Notes: a model not told the origin generated them from the letters alone. Counted from the first letter of the stretch, positions 1-7,270 are shown. The stretch: 9,258 bases of DNA from Alphaproteobacteria bacterium (GCA_016764135.1 JAESSL010000173.1:1-9258); one strand, 5' to 3'. Program-made: numbers and translations.

Positions 1-273
1 GCGGTAACGGATGAATCGGAAAGTGATTTCAGCGGAAGCGGAAGCGCGGCCGGAGGCGGCGATAGCGGCGATGAGCTCTATGACCGCGCCGTCGCGCTTA
101 TCACATCCGAAGGAAAAGCCTCCACAAGCTTCATTCAAAGACATCTTCAAATTGGCTATAACCGGGCGGCGCGAATCATTGAAAAAATGGAAAAAGAAGG
201 CGTGGTCGGCGCCGCAAACCATGTTGGCAAACGTGAAATTCTGGTTGGCGACCATAGTGAAACCGGCCCCTGA
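1..273 (+). CDS. ftsK: FtsK DNA translocase, C-terminal gamma domain (5' part outside window)
   Basis: Frame 1 is open from the window edge to a TGA at 271-273 and encodes the last 90 residues of an FtsK/SpoIIIE translocase. FtsK pumps DNA at the division septum and coordinates chromosome dimer resolution with division. A Gly/Ser/acidic linker (residues 1-24) precedes the winged-helix gamma domain, about residues 25-82, with recognisable stretches DELYDRAVALI, NRAARIIEKMEKEGVVG and HVGKREIL. In known FtsK proteins this domain reads the polar KOPS DNA motif and contacts XerD. The membrane part and the ATPase motor lie upstream and are not visible. The gene end overlaps the proposed lolA start by 17 bp, which fits a shared transcript. 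No lesion is seen. Confidence 0.93.
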   Translation, partial: AVTDESESDFSGSGSAAGGGDSGDELYDRAVALITSEGKASTSFIQRHLQIGYNRAARIIEKMEKEGVVGAANHVGKREILVGDHSETGP

Positions 274-910
274 CCGGCGCGCCGACTATGGGTTTCTAGC
301 GGTTGCGGCATTTTTCCTGATCCTCGCGGGGGCGTCGTCGACCATGGCGCAATCCCTCGCCTCCAAGGTCACTGTCGACCCGGCGGAACTGGCGCGGATC
401 GAATCCTAACTGAATGGCATTACAACGCTGCGATCCCGGTTTCTACAGGAAAACGCCGACGGGTCCATTGCCGAGGGCGTGTTGCATCTTCATCGTCCCG
501 GCCGGCTTCGACTCGAATACGATCCGCCAGAGCCCTATCTGCTTCTGGTCAAGGGCGAGTGGTTGATCTTCCTGGATAAGGAGCTGGAGCAAACTACCTA
601 TATTCCGGTCGAAAAAACCCCGGCGTTTTTCCTCACCCAGTCAAATATCAAACTTTCCGGCAATTTGGACATCACGCATTTCGAGAGCGGCAATGGCGTG
701 GTGCGCATCGGGCTCGCCTGGCGTGGCGAAGAAGATGCCGGTGATGTCACCCTTATCTTTTCGGATTCGCCGCTGACCCTACGGAAATGGCGCGCTTATG
801 ACGTCCAGGGTGGCGAAACCCACACAACCCTCATCAACCCGGAATATGGCGTCTCCCTCAGTGGCGGGCTTTTTGAGTTCGAGGAACCAAGCCCGGAAAG
901 CAATAATTAA
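257..910 (+). pseudogene. lolA: LolA-type outer-membrane lipoprotein carrier, interrupted by an in-frame stop
   Basis: LolA carries lipoproteins through the periplasm from the LolCDE exporter to the outer membrane. The frame reads as one 217-codon LolA-length protein apart from a TAA at codon 51 (407-409). I chose the GTG at 257 because it gives a complete signal peptide: positive n-region (KPAPDRR), hydrophobic core at residues 13-24, and a likely cleavage after TMA at residue 31. The ATG at 344 would delete this signal. After the stop, the same frame continues with LNGITTLRSRFLQ, HRPGRLRLEYDPPEPYLLL and EKTPAFFLT, typical of the LolA beta-barrel half, to a TAA at 908-910. There is no in-frame ATG after the stop to restart from. 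The ftsK-lolA neighbourhood supports the identity. The family call is firm; whether the stop is real is open. Confidence 0.85.
407..409 (+). other. Premature in-frame TAA inside lolA
   Basis: The codons around the stop read GAA TCC TAA CTG AAT (ES*LN). The frame is identical before and after it, so a single substitution, not an indel, explains it. TAT or TAC would give the ESYLNGI sequence expected of LolA proteins. TAA is the natural terminator of lolA itself and of three other genes here, so genome-wide recoding of TAA is unlikely. Confidence 0.9.
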
Positions 911-940
911 ATCGCCGCCGACGCCCCTTCAAACGACGTA

Positions 941-958
941 GCGCCCACAACCGGGCGC
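941..958 (+). terminator. GC-rich hairpin after lolA, possible weak terminator
   Basis: A perfect 6-bp all-G/C stem (GCGCCC / GGGCGC) with a 6-nt loop lies 30 bp after the lolA stop and 40 bp before the next start. No T-run follows on either strand, so it is not a standard intrinsic terminator. It could slow polymerase, protect the 3' end of the lolA message, or be chance in GC-rich DNA. Confidence 0.3.
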
Positions 959-998
959 AGCCTTGTGAGCGCAATCGGTCCATGTTAGCAACTATCGC

Positions 999-1796
999 AT
1001 GACGATGTCCGCACCTACGCCACTTGTCGGAATACCAGCCTGCCGCATCAATGATGAAGGCCGCGTGATGCATCGTGTAGGCGAAAAATATATTAACGCG
1101 GTTTATGACGTCTCTGGCTGCACCGGCGTTCTGGTGCCCGCAATGGCGGAACGACACGATCTTCAGATCCTCATTGACCGTCTGGACGGACTCTTTCTGT
1201 CGGGCAGCCCCTCTAACATCGAACCAGACCATTATGACGGAGAGGATAGTCGGCGCGGCACGTTGCATGATTCCGGTCGCGACAACACGACCTTGCCCCT
1301 GATACGCGCCGCTATCGACGCTGGCATCCCCGTTTTCGCTGTCTGCCGGGGTATTCAAGAGCTGAACGTCGCGCTAGGGGGCACGCTGCACCAATTGGTG
1401 CATGAAATGCCCGGAAAAATGGATCACCGCATGAATCGGCGGTTACCACCTTCGGAACGATTTGTTCCCCGACACAGGATTGATCTGGCGCCAGACGGGA
1501 TGCTTCAACGCCTGGCGGACGGCGCCGATAGCGTCATTGTCAACTCCGCCCACGCCCAAGCGATTGACCAACCCGCAGACCGCCTGGTTGTCGAAGCGAT
1601 CAGCGAGGATGGCGTTATCGAGGCGGTCAGCCTCAAAAACTCAACAACCTTCACGCTCGGCGTTCAGTGGCACCCTGAGCACCCACTGGCGATTGAAGCG
1701 CCATTATCCATTGCAATGTTCAACGCCTTTGGCGACGCCTGCCGGAAGCGCGCACGCCTGCGCCTCCCATTGGCGCAACCTACCCGCGCCGCCTGA
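999..1796 (+). CDS. Class-I glutamine amidotransferase-like hydrolase (peptidase C26, PuuD type)
   Basis: A 265-residue cytoplasmic enzyme of the gamma-glutamyl-gamma-aminobutyrate hydrolase family, a usual length for the group. The nucleophile elbow is PVFAVCRGIQELNVALGG, with catalytic Cys116, and the rest of the triad is in GVQWHPEH with His225 and Glu227. The N-terminal PLVGIPACR strand and GLFLSGSPSNIEP also fit. PuuD hydrolyses gamma-Glu-GABA in putrescine breakdown, but relatives act on other gamma-glutamyl compounds and no other puu gene is visible, so the substrate is not assigned. The ATG at 999 is chosen because it directly precedes the conserved N-terminus; an in-frame ATG at 1005 is equally possible, and neither has a clear Shine-Dalgarno site. 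The C-terminus ends in a basic tail. The FAH-family gene follows after 61 bp on the same strand. Confidence 0.88.
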   Translation: MTMSAPTPLVGIPACRINDEGRVMHRVGEKYINAVYDVSGCTGVLVPAMAERHDLQILIDRLDGLFLSGSPSNIEPDHYDGEDSRRGTLHDSGRDNTTLPLIRAAIDAGIPVFAVCRGIQELNVALGGTLHQLVHEMPGKMDHRMNRRLPPSERFVPRHRIDLAPDGMLQRLADGADSVIVNSAHAQAIDQPADRLVVEAISEDGVIEAVSLKNSTTFTLGVQWHPEHPLAIEAPLSIAMFNAFGDACRKRARLRLPLAQPTRAA

Positions 1797-1857
1797 CGCT
1801 CCTGCTTTTTCATCCTATCAACGCGCCGTATTGCGCGACTTTCAGATCGAGGAAACC

Positions 1858-2547
1858 ATGACAAACTTTGCGATACCACTGTGGGATACGCCCACCATTC
1901 CAGTGTTGGGAACCGACGACCACTTTCCAGTCCGCCGCATTTATTGTGTGGGGCGCAACTACGCCGCCCACGCCCGGGAAATGGGCCATGACCCGGATCG
2001 CGACCCCCCCTTCTTTTTCACCAAACCCGCTGACGCCATCGTTCAGAATGGCTCTGATACGCCCTACCCTTCGCAAACCAGCAATCTCCATCCGGAAATT
2101 GAAATGGTTGTCGCCCTGGCGAAAGGCGGCGTAAATATCTCACTCGAAGACGCTAATGAATGCGTGTTCGGCTATGGGGTCGGACTGGATTTGACCCGCC
2201 GCGACATGCAAGGCGTCGCCAAGGACATGGGACGGCCTTGGGATATGTCCAAGGGTTTCGATCATTCCGCACCCGTAACAAAAATCACGCCGATCTCAAA
2301 GTGCGGCATTATTGAGTCCGGAACCATCACGCTGACCGTAAATGGCGAACTTCGGCAGGAATCGGACCTTTCGGCGATGATTTGGGACGTACCGGAGACA
2401 ATTAACTACCTTTCCGGACTTATTGAATTAAAACCGGGCGACTTGATTTTTACCGGCACGCCAGACGGCGTCGCGGCCATTGAACGCGGCGACGTCCTTG
2501 TCGGGCATGTCGATGGTCTGGAAGAACTTACGATTACAATGGTTTAA
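1858..2547 (+). CDS. Fumarylacetoacetate hydrolase (FAH) family protein, acylpyruvase/fumarylpyruvate hydrolase-like
   Basis: A 229-residue single-domain protein of the FAH fold, which hydrolyses or decarboxylates short beta-diketo acids using a divalent metal. It is close in size and motifs to the YcgM/FAHD1 and fumarylpyruvate hydrolase subgroup. Visible signatures are IYCVGRNYAAHAREMG, PPFFFTKPADAIV and PWDMSKGFDHSAP. The metal ligands are Glu80 and Glu82 in HPEIEMVV and Asp111 in GYGVGLDLTRRD. GDLIFTGTPDGV near the C-terminus is also typical. The frame is open far upstream, but the ATG at 1858 is preferred: GAGGA lies 4 bases before it, and the upstream extension overlaps the amidotransferase gene in another frame. 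The exact substrate (acylpyruvate, oxaloacetate, fumarylpyruvate) cannot be read from sequence. It is probably co-transcribed with the amidotransferase. Confidence 0.9.
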   Translation: MTNFAIPLWDTPTIPVLGTDDHFPVRRIYCVGRNYAAHAREMGHDPDRDPPFFFTKPADAIVQNGSDTPYPSQTSNLHPEIEMVVALAKGGVNISLEDANECVFGYGVGLDLTRRDMQGVAKDMGRPWDMSKGFDHSAPVTKITPISKCGIIESGTITLTVNGELRQESDLSAMIWDVPETINYLSGLIELKPGDLIFTGTPDGVAAIERGDVLVGHVDGLEELTITMV

Positions 2548-2591
2548 CTCTTTACTCTAAACGTATCAAATTACGGGAAAGGCATGCCGCC

Positions 2592-3383
2592 ATGCGTCTT
2601 GCGACCTGGAATATAAATTCAGTTCGATTGCGTATCGAATCACTGGCGCGATTAGCGACAGAACAATCGCCCGACGTCATTTGCCTGCAGGAAACCAAAG
2701 TTGTGGATTCCTTGTTTCCCGAAGACGCCATACGCAATATGGGATACGCTCATATCGCCTTCCATGGAATGAAGGGCTATAACGGCGTCGCCATTTTGTC
2801 CCGAGTGCCTTTTGAGCGCGTAGAAACGCTAGAATGGTGTGGAAAACAGGATTGCCGCCATATCAGCGTCGTTTTACCGGGCGATGTGGAACTGCATAAT
2901 TTTTACATCCCCGCCGGCGGCGACGCCCCAGATCCTGTTGAAAACGAAAAATTCGCCCATAAACTGACGTTTTTGGACGAAATGACCACCTGGTTCGCCG
3001 CCAACCGGTCCTCCAACAAAAAGATGGTCCTTGTCGGGGACCTCAACATCGCACCGCTGGAGACCGATGTCTGGTCGCACAAACAATTACTCAAAGTCGT
3101 CTCCCACACACCGATCGAGGTTGAAAAACTGGCCGCAATCCAGCGCGAAAGCGAGTGGGTTGATGCCGTTCGTCATTTCATTCCGGAATCAGAACAGTTA
3201 TTCAGTTGGTGGAGCTACCGCTCAAAAGACTGGCGCAAAAACAACCGGGGACGCCGCCTGGATCATATCTGGGTCACACCGCCGCTGACCGCCGCGCTAA
3301 GTGGGGCGTCCGTCTTTCAGGATGCCCGAAGCTGGGAGCGGCCCTCGGATCATGCCCCGGTTATTATCGATATTAATACCTAG
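2592..3383 (+). CDS. xth: Exodeoxyribonuclease III (AP endonuclease)
   Basis: A 263-residue enzyme of the exonuclease III/APE1 family. It cuts the backbone at abasic sites and degrades duplex DNA 3' to 5' during base-excision repair. All family catalytic positions are present: Asn7 in TWNINS, Glu34 in CLQETK, Asp150 and Asn152 in VGDLNIAP, Asp224 in RRLDHIW, and the Asp253-His254 pair in SDHAPV. Numbering is nearly identical to the E. coli enzyme and the length is normal. The ATG at 2592 has an AAAGG site 9 bases upstream. An earlier ATG at 2584 is out of frame. The gene follows the FAH gene by 44 bp and ends with TAG, convergent with the methyltransferase gene. As far as I recall, an exonuclease III gene close to lolA is common in alphaproteobacteria. 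Confidence 0.95.
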   Translation: MRLATWNINSVRLRIESLARLATEQSPDVICLQETKVVDSLFPEDAIRNMGYAHIAFHGMKGYNGVAILSRVPFERVETLEWCGKQDCRHISVVLPGDVELHNFYIPAGGDAPDPVENEKFAHKLTFLDEMTTWFAANRSSNKKMVLVGDLNIAPLETDVWSHKQLLKVVSHTPIEVEKLAAIQRESEWVDAVRHFIPESEQLFSWWSYRSKDWRKNNRGRRLDHIWVTPPLTAALSGASVFQDARSWERPSDHAPVIIDINT

Positions 3384-3447
3384 CGCTTAAGGTGTGGTGC
3401 CTAACATTAGGTCGCGCCGGGCGGAGAGCTTTAGCAATCCGCTCGCT

Positions 3448-3957
3448 TTATATACCCAAAATAGCGGTCTGCTGGATATACCCAAAATAGCGGTCTGCTG
3501 GAATATCGCTCGGCATTTCGATAGGGCTGAACGCCTTGATCCGATCCAGGTTCTGGTCACAAAAAACGACGCCACCTGCACATAAAAGCCCCGGCAGAAG
3601 CGGCGCTATCGCCGCCACATTACGCTCTGTCGCGTCTGCATCGCCAAACCCTATATCGGCGTGGATTAACGCGGCGGTAGCGCCAAGCTGCGCTGTCGCC
3701 TTCACCAGCGTTTCCGCCATTGCGTCTAAAAACAAGCGGTTTTCCGGGGGACGGCAGGACGGATGCGAGGCGACTTCCCGGTCAAACACATAAATGTTTC
3801 GATTTGGAAACAAACCTCGCAAATGATCGTAAGTCCGTCCGTTGCCGAGGCCGAGCTCCAGAATGTCACCGGGTAGGTCGCCCAACATCGCAACAGCCGC
3901 GTTCAGACAACTGCGTTGCGCATTCAGGCGCGCAATAACCGTATCAAGCCGCGACAT
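3448..3957 (-). CDS. Class-I SAM-dependent methyltransferase, C-terminus altered by tandem duplication
   Basis: A 169-residue protein with a Rossmann-type methyltransferase core. Motif I is DILELGLGNGRTYDHL at residues 31-46, followed by an acidic residue ending the next strand (IYVFDREV), then ALIHADIGFGD and a late strand GGVVFCDQNL. It resembles small alphaproteobacterial methyltransferases of the Methyltransf_17 kind; the acceptor is unknown. The ATG at 3957 has an AGAGG site about 7 bases upstream. The 26-bp duplication makes the reading run GYIQQTAILGI then stop. With one copy removed it would end RYFGYIKRADC, closer to the RYxxYRR-like ends I recall in relatives, so only the last few residues differ and the catalytic core is intact. 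It lies 34 bp downstream of the cyclic-nucleotide-binding gene, probably in one operon. Confidence 0.8.
   Translation of the reverse strand: MSRLDTVIARLNAQRSCLNAAVAMLGDLPGDILELGLGNGRTYDHLRGLFPNRNIYVFDREVASHPSCRPPENRLFLDAMAETLVKATAQLGATAALIHADIGFGDADATERNVAAIAPLLPGLLCAGGVVFCDQNLDRIKAFSPIEMPSDIPADRYFGYIQQTAILGI
3450..3502. repeat. Perfect 26-bp tandem duplication (two copies)
   Basis: Two identical 26-bp units abut at 3451-3476 and 3477-3502, with identity extending one base further left (3450). On the plus strand each unit starts TATACCCAAAATAGCG and ends GTCTGCTGGA. The period is not a multiple of three, and the repeat lies over the 3' end of the minus-strand methyltransferase gene, where it changes the reading frame. 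Two units without spacers rule out a CRISPR array; replication slippage or an assembly error fits. Confidence 0.97.
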
Positions 3958-3991
3958 GCACCAGCCTCTTTATTTTCAAGTTATTTCAGGA

Positions 3992-4441
3992 CTACGCGTT
4001 CGCCACGGCTTCCCGAAGCTTATTCGTCGTCACCTCCAGGCGATGCGCCAGCTCCCGCATGATTTCCACCGCAATCTGGGGAAATTCAATCACCAGACTG
4101 AAAAACAGATCTTTGGTGATCCGCAGGGTGGTTAATTCGCAATTCGCTTTTACGGTCGCCGTTCTCGGCACATCGCACAAGATTGCGATCTCTCCGACGA
4201 TTTCATTCTGGCTCAGGGTCGCGACGACCAGAGGCCCGCCTGGCGTGTTCACCACGACATCCACGGCGCCGCCGATAATGATATAGGCCGCATCGCCTGC
4301 ATCGCCCTGCTCAAACAGCACGTCGCCATCCGCGTAAGTGAGACGTTCGCTCGTAAACGCCAGTAATTTTAGTTTCGCGGGTTCGATCTTCGAGAACAGA
4401 GGAATCTTCCGTAATAACTCTACTTCTTCCTGTAAGCTCAT
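3992..4441 (-). CDS. Stand-alone cyclic nucleotide-binding domain protein (CRP-like sensor domain)
   Basis: A 149-residue protein made almost only of a cyclic-nucleotide-binding domain. The N-terminal LLRKIPLFSKIEPAKLKLLA helix leads into a beta-roll with FEQGD and AYIIIGGAVDVVV. The phosphate-binding cassette is VGEIAILCDVPRTATV, with Glu84 and Arg93 that in CRP and PKA hold the ribose and the cyclic phosphate, so binding of cAMP or cGMP looks possible. A C-terminal helix (residues about 115-145) follows, but there is no helix-turn-helix, so it is not a CRP-type transcription factor by itself. The frame is open further upstream, but the ATG at 4441 has GGAG 8 bases before it and begins at the conserved MSLQEEVELLRKIPLF. 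The methyltransferase follows directly. The partner it regulates is unknown. Confidence 0.9.
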   Translation of the reverse strand: MSLQEEVELLRKIPLFSKIEPAKLKLLAFTSERLTYADGDVLFEQGDAGDAAYIIIGGAVDVVVNTPGGPLVVATLSQNEIVGEIAILCDVPRTATVKANCELTTLRITKDLFFSLVIEFPQIAVEIMRELAHRLEVTTNKLREAVANA

Positions 4442-4498
4442 AACCGCGTCTCCGTTGTTCGCTGCGCATGGCGCACAGCAAATTTCATGGTTAATAAC

Positions 4499-4524
4499 AG
4501 TATAGCGCGCTTGCCTTAACAAGC
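4499..4524 (-). promoter_or_regulatory. Putative promoter -10 and overlapping inverted repeat for the CNB-methyltransferase operon
   Basis: Reading the minus strand, TATACT (4499-4504) resembles a sigma-70 -10 box and would give a leader of roughly 50 nt before the ATG at 4441. No good -35 box is seen at 16-18 bp. Just upstream of it, GCTTG and CAAGC form a 5-bp inverted repeat around 6 bases (4509-4524), within the -10/-35 spacer region, where an operator or activator site could lie. The rest of the 163-bp gap (4442-4604) shows nothing else I can support. Confidence 0.3.
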
Positions 4525-4604
4525 GATGAATTCGTTACCCAAAATCGAAAACGCGCAATTGGCCCCAAAACCACTAACGCGCGGTCGGCGCTAAGCTAAA
4601 ACCG

Positions 4605-7270
4605 TTAACTCGCGTCCAGCAACGTCTTAAATTCGCCGTCCTGGGCCGACAACTCGCTAAATCCACCTGTCTGAACGACTCGGCCTTCTCTCATCACAAC
4701 AATGTTTTCGAAATGCTCGGCGTCGCCAACCCTATTCAACACCCAGACAACGCTTTGACCTTTGCGCAGCGTCAGCAGGTTTTGCATAATTTTCGCCTGC
4801 ACCGAAGAATCCAGGCTTCCTGCGGCCTCGTTCAAAATCAGTAATTGCGGGTTTTTGACGACCGCGCGCGCAATCGCCAGCTTCTGGCGCTGCGCCGCCG
4901 ATAATCTGGCGCCGCCAATACCCGCCGGGAAGTCCAGACCAACCGTAATCACCGTCTGGCGCAACTCCAGACTGTCAATTACGTCGGCGATAACCGCACC
5001 GACCTTATTTGCCGATTGCGCCTGTCCGTAGGCCAGCTTTCCAAACAGTATATTGTCCTGCAGGGACGCTTTGGGATTGTAGGAACCGGCGTCGAAAAAG
5101 GCGACTTTCTCACGGAGATCTTCCGGTAGATCACTGGCGAAGACCTTGCGCGCTTCAAGAATACGCTCCTTCATACGATCGTCGATCAGATCCAACCGAT
5201 GCCGGGCCGGAATAAGTTTGAACGGCAAAGAGATCAGTCGCAAGCGATCCTCTTCCGTCAAACCGTCCGCGCCGCGCGCAGCGCGACCCAACAGGTTTTG
5301 AAACTCCGGAAGGTCTTCGGAATCAATAAAGCTGAACTGATCGAAGAATTCGTGCCCGGGCGGCAAGTCAGCGAACAACTCGACCATAGTGCTTGCGACC
5401 TGCTGACCCATCGCCAGAAAATCTTCAGTCAGCCCGACCTTATCCAGAATTTGCCGGATATAAGGGTGTTCCGCCAATTTCTCGAGGTCAAACGAATCGT
5501 CGACAGGCAGCCCAAACAAAATATTTTCGGCAACGGACGCGTTGGTGTTGAAGCGCTCGGGTCAAAGGGTTCGATCAGAGGCGCAATTTCCGGTTCGGAT
5601 AACCGCTCACGCAAGGCGTCCCGCGCCGTCATGATGCGGTCCGCCAGATCGCCACGATTTTTCGGATTGATCGTGCCGCGCAAGCCCATCTGATAAACGT
5701 CCTCGGAAAACTCAACCAGAGCCAGTAATTCGTTAATCCGCTCCATCAACGCGTCGCGGTCCGGCACGCCAGCGGCGGCGTAATCGACCCAATCGGCATT
5801 AAAGTCATGCGGTGAATTACCCGTTACTTCCGCTTCCTCCACTTCACTGATTTGTTGCACCGCCTCTTCTTCATCGTAATGGGCGGGTGAAAGCGGTCGA
5901 TGTTTCAGGCCATAGGCCAGGTTGTCCCCAACCGAGAACGCCTGCAAATACGGGTTGGGTCCGACATATGCGATATCGCGACCGGTCACGGATTCCGGCA
6001 TTTTTCCGATATCCTGCCCACCAATCAGAATGTTGCCGCTGGTTTGCGCCAGCAACCGCGCCATCACCTGCGATAATTCATCCTTGCCGCTGCCGCTGGA
6101 GCCCACGATCGCGGTATGCCCGTCGCACGGTATTTTAAACGACGCCGCCTCGATCGACCGAACGCCGTCTTCATCGGCCAGACTGACATTGTTGACCGAG
6201 ATCTCTCCTGTAATGGGTGATGACGCCGCCGGGTCGTCATGCTGATATTGCTCCTCCAGCATGCCCTGGGGCTCAAACTGCTCGACGACCTGTTCATATT
6301 TAATACGAACGTCTTCTTTTTGCTGGTACCAGGCCAACAACTCTTTCCAGGGGCTGGCCAGATCCTTATAGGCGTTCAACACCGCCACCAGCGCGCCGAC
6401 GGTCAATTCTCCATCGATAACGAGAAAGCCGCCGATCGAGAAAAAGAAGAACGGCGTCAATTTGTCGATGAAATTATTGAGAAATTTGATGAAGAATTTG
6501 CGTTTGTAAATATCGTACCGAATCCAGTAAATGCCACCCAGCCGTTTGGAAAATCGGGACATTTCCAGATTTGACGTATCATGCGCATGAATTTCGCCAA
6601 TGCCAGACACCGTCTCGCCCAGATGATCCGCCAACCGGCGCACATTCTGGACGCGCTGCTTGCCCAGCACATTCACCCGTTTTTGCAATTTGGGGATAAT
6701 GAAGCCCTGCACCGGTATCATCGCCGCCGCCGCAAGACCAAGCTGCCAGTCCTGAAGCAGGATATACCCGATGATCAACACCAATTGGCCGCCAAAAAAT
6801 AACGGATCCGCAAAGGCGATGCCGATGAACCCGCCCAGTGGTTCAACCTCGGCGGTGATCATGGGGATCAACTCGCCCTGACTGACTTTTTTGAAGTGCG
6901 GGAGCGGGAACCGAAGAATGCGCGAATAGAGTTGATAACGCAGACGGCGCAGCAACCGCTCGCCCATGCGGCCCTTGAAGACACTTATATAGTACTTGAA
7001 GCCGCCAGTGATGAACACGAGCGCCAGATACGTGAAACTCAGGATAAGCAGAAACGTTACCTGGGTAACCTCAAACTCGAACTCATACCCAAAAACCGGC
7101 GCATAAAAAGGGCCGCCATCCGCGTTGGATTTAATCGCCCGGTTGATAATTAATTTTGGCAGGTCGAGCGTAATGAACAAAAAAGGATAGAACGCCAGAA
7201 TTACGCAAAGCAGGTATATCTGTTGAGGTGCGCTATACCGCAAAATGAATTTAAAGATCGATTTTTCCAT
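4605..7270 (-). pseudogene. Large ABC exporter with an expanded atypical ATPase domain; single-base frameshift
   Basis: Restoring one base at 5559-5561 joins two frames into an 888-residue ABC exporter half-transporter, far longer than the usual 570-620. Residues 1-340 form the membrane domain, with hydrophobic segments near 16-36, 69-90, 147-190 and 272-300. The ATPase domain starts near 355. Its motifs are odd: Walker A GSSGSGKDE (Lys396 kept, Ser/Thr replaced by Asp397), Q-loop AYVGPNPYL (Pro or Asn where Gln is expected), signature LSAAQ (790-794), Walker B LLILNEA (Asn814 for Asp; Glu815 kept), D-loop SLD, and H-loop VLNR (Asn846 for His). About 335 residues separate Q-loop and signature. 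The N-terminus MEKSIFKFIL is natural, with only a distant AGGAA site. I recall similar large proteins in other alphaproteobacteria, so the odd motifs are probably a family trait. The substrate is unknown; divergent glycosyltransferases hint at a glycoconjugate. Confidence 0.85.
5559..5561 (-). other. Frameshift point in the ABC transporter gene (one base missing from a G/C run)
   Basis: On the minus strand the first frame reads EPFDP and then drifts into SASTPTRPLPK and an unrelated tail ending at 5429. Adding one C to the CCC run gives FDPERFNTNASVAENILFG, which runs directly into the second frame. Both sides then match the same protein, and the repaired segment resembles the second copy of the same motif further on. 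Homopolymer deletion, real or technical, is the simplest cause. Confidence 0.88.

Noticed and set aside
11..256. Upstream part of the lolA frame, open from an ATG at 11
   Set aside because: It overlaps the ftsK gamma domain in another frame and has no LolA-like content; the signal peptide begins at 257.
407..409. TAA reassigned to an amino acid in this organism
   Set aside because: TAA is the natural end of lolA, the FAH gene, the methyltransferase and the ABC gene, with no open continuation of those proteins.
858..1358. Minus-strand open frame of 166 codons opposite the amidotransferase gene
   Set aside because: It lies antisense to a gene with clear catalytic motifs, has no recognisable domain and an Arg/His-rich composition typical of antisense frames.
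3400..3411. Palindrome CCTAACATTAGG between convergent genes as a terminator
   Set aside because: The 5-bp arms leave only a 2-base loop, the stem is AT-rich, and no T-run follows.
3450..3502. Short CRISPR-like repeat
   Set aside because: The two units are directly adjacent with no spacer and no cas gene is near.
4605..5519. Second half of the ABC gene as a separate 304-residue ATPase
   Set aside because: It would start at TTG in mid-motif, lacks Walker A, and continues exactly from the upstream frame after a one-base repair.
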